From: DATELY01 sp035276085 | GTDB lineage: Bacteria > Pseudomonadota > Gammaproteobacteria > Steroidobacterales > Steroidobacteraceae | Length of the DNA stretch: 6,566 nucleotides | Reading direction: 5' to 3' | Assembly (NCBI GenBank): GCA_035276085.1 | Contig: DATELY010000162.1 | Coordinates: 1 to 6,566 of the forward strand | Shown: piece by piece, positions 5,783-6,566 of the stretch | Numbering within the stretch: position 1 is the stretch's first letter | Layout of the letters: every line of letters starts with the position of its first letter | Position numbers and translations under genes: made by a program | The notes under the pieces: model-generated | The model's input: only the letters and a program-made list of their open reading frames with translations | Database searches by the model: none | Told to the model about the DNA's origin: nothing

Positions 5783-6566
5783 CTAGACTCGGCCGTGATC
5801 GAACTTCGCCTTCTTGCCACTTCCGAATACTTTCAGCGCGCCCGTCTCGCCCACGGCGTTCGGTCGGATGAAGATCCAGTTCTGCCATGCGGACAGGCGC
5901 CCGAAGATGCGCGTCAACATGGTTTCCCCCGGGCCGAAACGCAGATTGGCCTCGAGACCCGTCAGCGCGTCCGGAGACAGGCTGATGCGCTCCTCGATGG
6001 CGATACGCACCTCGTCGTCCCAGTCCAGTGCATCGGGCGTCGCCGTGACGAGACCCAGGGCGGACGCTTTGGCTGAATCGATCTGAGTGTCGGCTGCTTG
6101 CCGCACCTGCGCGATGGCTGCTTCATCGCCATAGAAACGAGCGCAGACACGGCTTACACCGGCCACCGTCGGATAGGTGTCGAAGTTCAACTCCGAGGGC
6201 GCAAGACGCGGCTCGTCCGCCTCCCCCGGCGCGGACAGCATGTAGGTGCGATCCGCTGCCAAGGCGATCTCGAGCAAAGTGCCCACGAAACACGAACCGC
6301 GCTCCACCAGTGCGAAGAGCGTCCGCGATGTCACATCCAGGCGGGCGAGTGTGCGCCGCCACAGGCCAATGACTTCGCGCACGAACCAATGTTGAGCGAA
6401 GCGCATGAGCGTGCGATCCATCTCGAGCATCTGCGCAGCGGAGCCCGTGGTCTTCAGTATCCAGGTCCCGATTTCCAGTTCATTCGTGCGCAGCATCAGG
6501 ATCGCGTCATCCAACTGGCGAGCGGTCGCCAGGGGCCACCAGGACGAGCCGGCCGCCAGAATCTTT
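5783..6566 (-). CDS. boxC: BoxC, 2,3-epoxybenzoyl-CoA dihydrolase (C-terminal part; gene runs off the right edge)
   Basis: BoxC hydrolyses 2,3-epoxybenzoyl-CoA with ring cleavage to 3,4-dehydroadipyl-CoA semialdehyde and formate (EC 4.1.2.44). It belongs to the crotonase superfamily. Only the last 260 residues are here; the family has about 550, so roughly the N-terminal half, including the start, is outside. The frame is open to the window edge, beginning KILAAGSSWWPLATARQLDD. BoxC-specific blocks follow: DDAILMLRTNELEIGTW, HWFVREVIGLWRRTLARLDV, the crotonase-like ERGSCFVGTLLEIALAADR, SPDALTGLEANLRFGPGET and the near-terminal GRLSAWQNWIFIRPNAVGE. The protein ends KKAKFDHGRV at a TAG stop. 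No frameshift or broken motif is visible. It is the first gene in the window in transcript order, upstream of boxB, so the operon promoter is probably further right, outside the window. Confidence 0.95.
   Translation of the reverse strand, partial: KILAAGSSWWPLATARQLDDAILMLRTNELEIGTWILKTTGSAAQMLEMDRTLMRFAQHWFVREVIGLWRRTLARLDVTSRTLFALVERGSCFVGTLLEIALAADRTYMLSAPGEADEPRLAPSELNFDTYPTVAGVSRVCARFYGDEAAIAQVRQAADTQIDSAKASALGLVTATPDALDWDDEVRIAIEERISLSPDALTGLEANLRFGPGETMLTRIFGRLSAWQNWIFIRPNAVGETGALKVFGSGKKAKFDHGRV

Noticed and set aside
4737..5786. A 349-codon plus-strand open frame opposite boxB
   Set aside because: It is fully antisense to boxB, whose protein matches the family from end to end, and the antisense product has no recognisable motif.
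5724..5888. N-terminal extension of BoxB by 55 residues
   Set aside because: The stretch covers the spacer and the boxC 3' end, has unlike composition, and the BoxB family begins at the MSINY start.
1..6566. Mobile elements, CRISPR arrays, tRNA or rRNA genes
   Set aside because: No transposase-like frame, regular spaced repeats, or RNA gene-like segments were seen; nearly all sequence is accounted for by the operon genes.

Overview
The window carries most of a box operon, which encodes aerobic, CoA-dependent breakdown of benzoate through an epoxide. All convincing genes lie on the minus strand, so transcription runs from the right edge to the left. In that order they are boxC (3' part only), boxB, boxA, a small MaoC/hot-dog dehydratase gene, an aldehyde dehydrogenase gene and boxR. 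The first codons of one more gene may lie at the extreme left edge. The DNA looks GC-rich, codons favour G or C in the third position, and the genes are tightly packed. This, with the box gene set, suggests a proteobacterium, most likely beta or gamma; the sequence alone does not give the genus.

Region by region: 5783-6566 is the C-terminal part of BoxC, the ring-opening enzyme. 4299-5723 is BoxB, the di-iron epoxidase. 3063-4286 is BoxA, its ferredoxin/flavin reductase. 2555-3055 is a MaoC-like protein and 1097-2506 an aldehyde dehydrogenase; these two accessory genes sit between the core enzymes and the regulator. 48-974 is BoxR, a helix-turn-helix protein fused to a shikimate-kinase-like domain. 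Gaps are 59, 12, 7 and 48 nt up to the aldehyde dehydrogenase gene. A 122-nt gap then precedes boxR and contains a possible promoter and repeat elements, so boxR may be at least partly transcribed on its own.

How the genes work together: benzoyl-CoA, made by a ligase not seen here, is epoxidised by BoxB with electrons passed by BoxA from NADPH. BoxC then hydrolyses the epoxide to 3,4-dehydroadipyl-CoA semialdehyde and formate. The semialdehyde must be oxidised and the product sent through beta-oxidation-like steps. The classical enzyme for that oxidation, BoxD, is not in the window. The aldehyde dehydrogenase here looks like a different subfamily, and the MaoC protein could act on an unsaturated CoA ester. 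Both assignments are inference. BoxR is expected to repress the operon until benzoyl-CoA binds.

The pathway itself is known. I do not see a wholly new system; the least explained parts are the MaoC/aldehyde dehydrogenase pair and the boxR upstream region.
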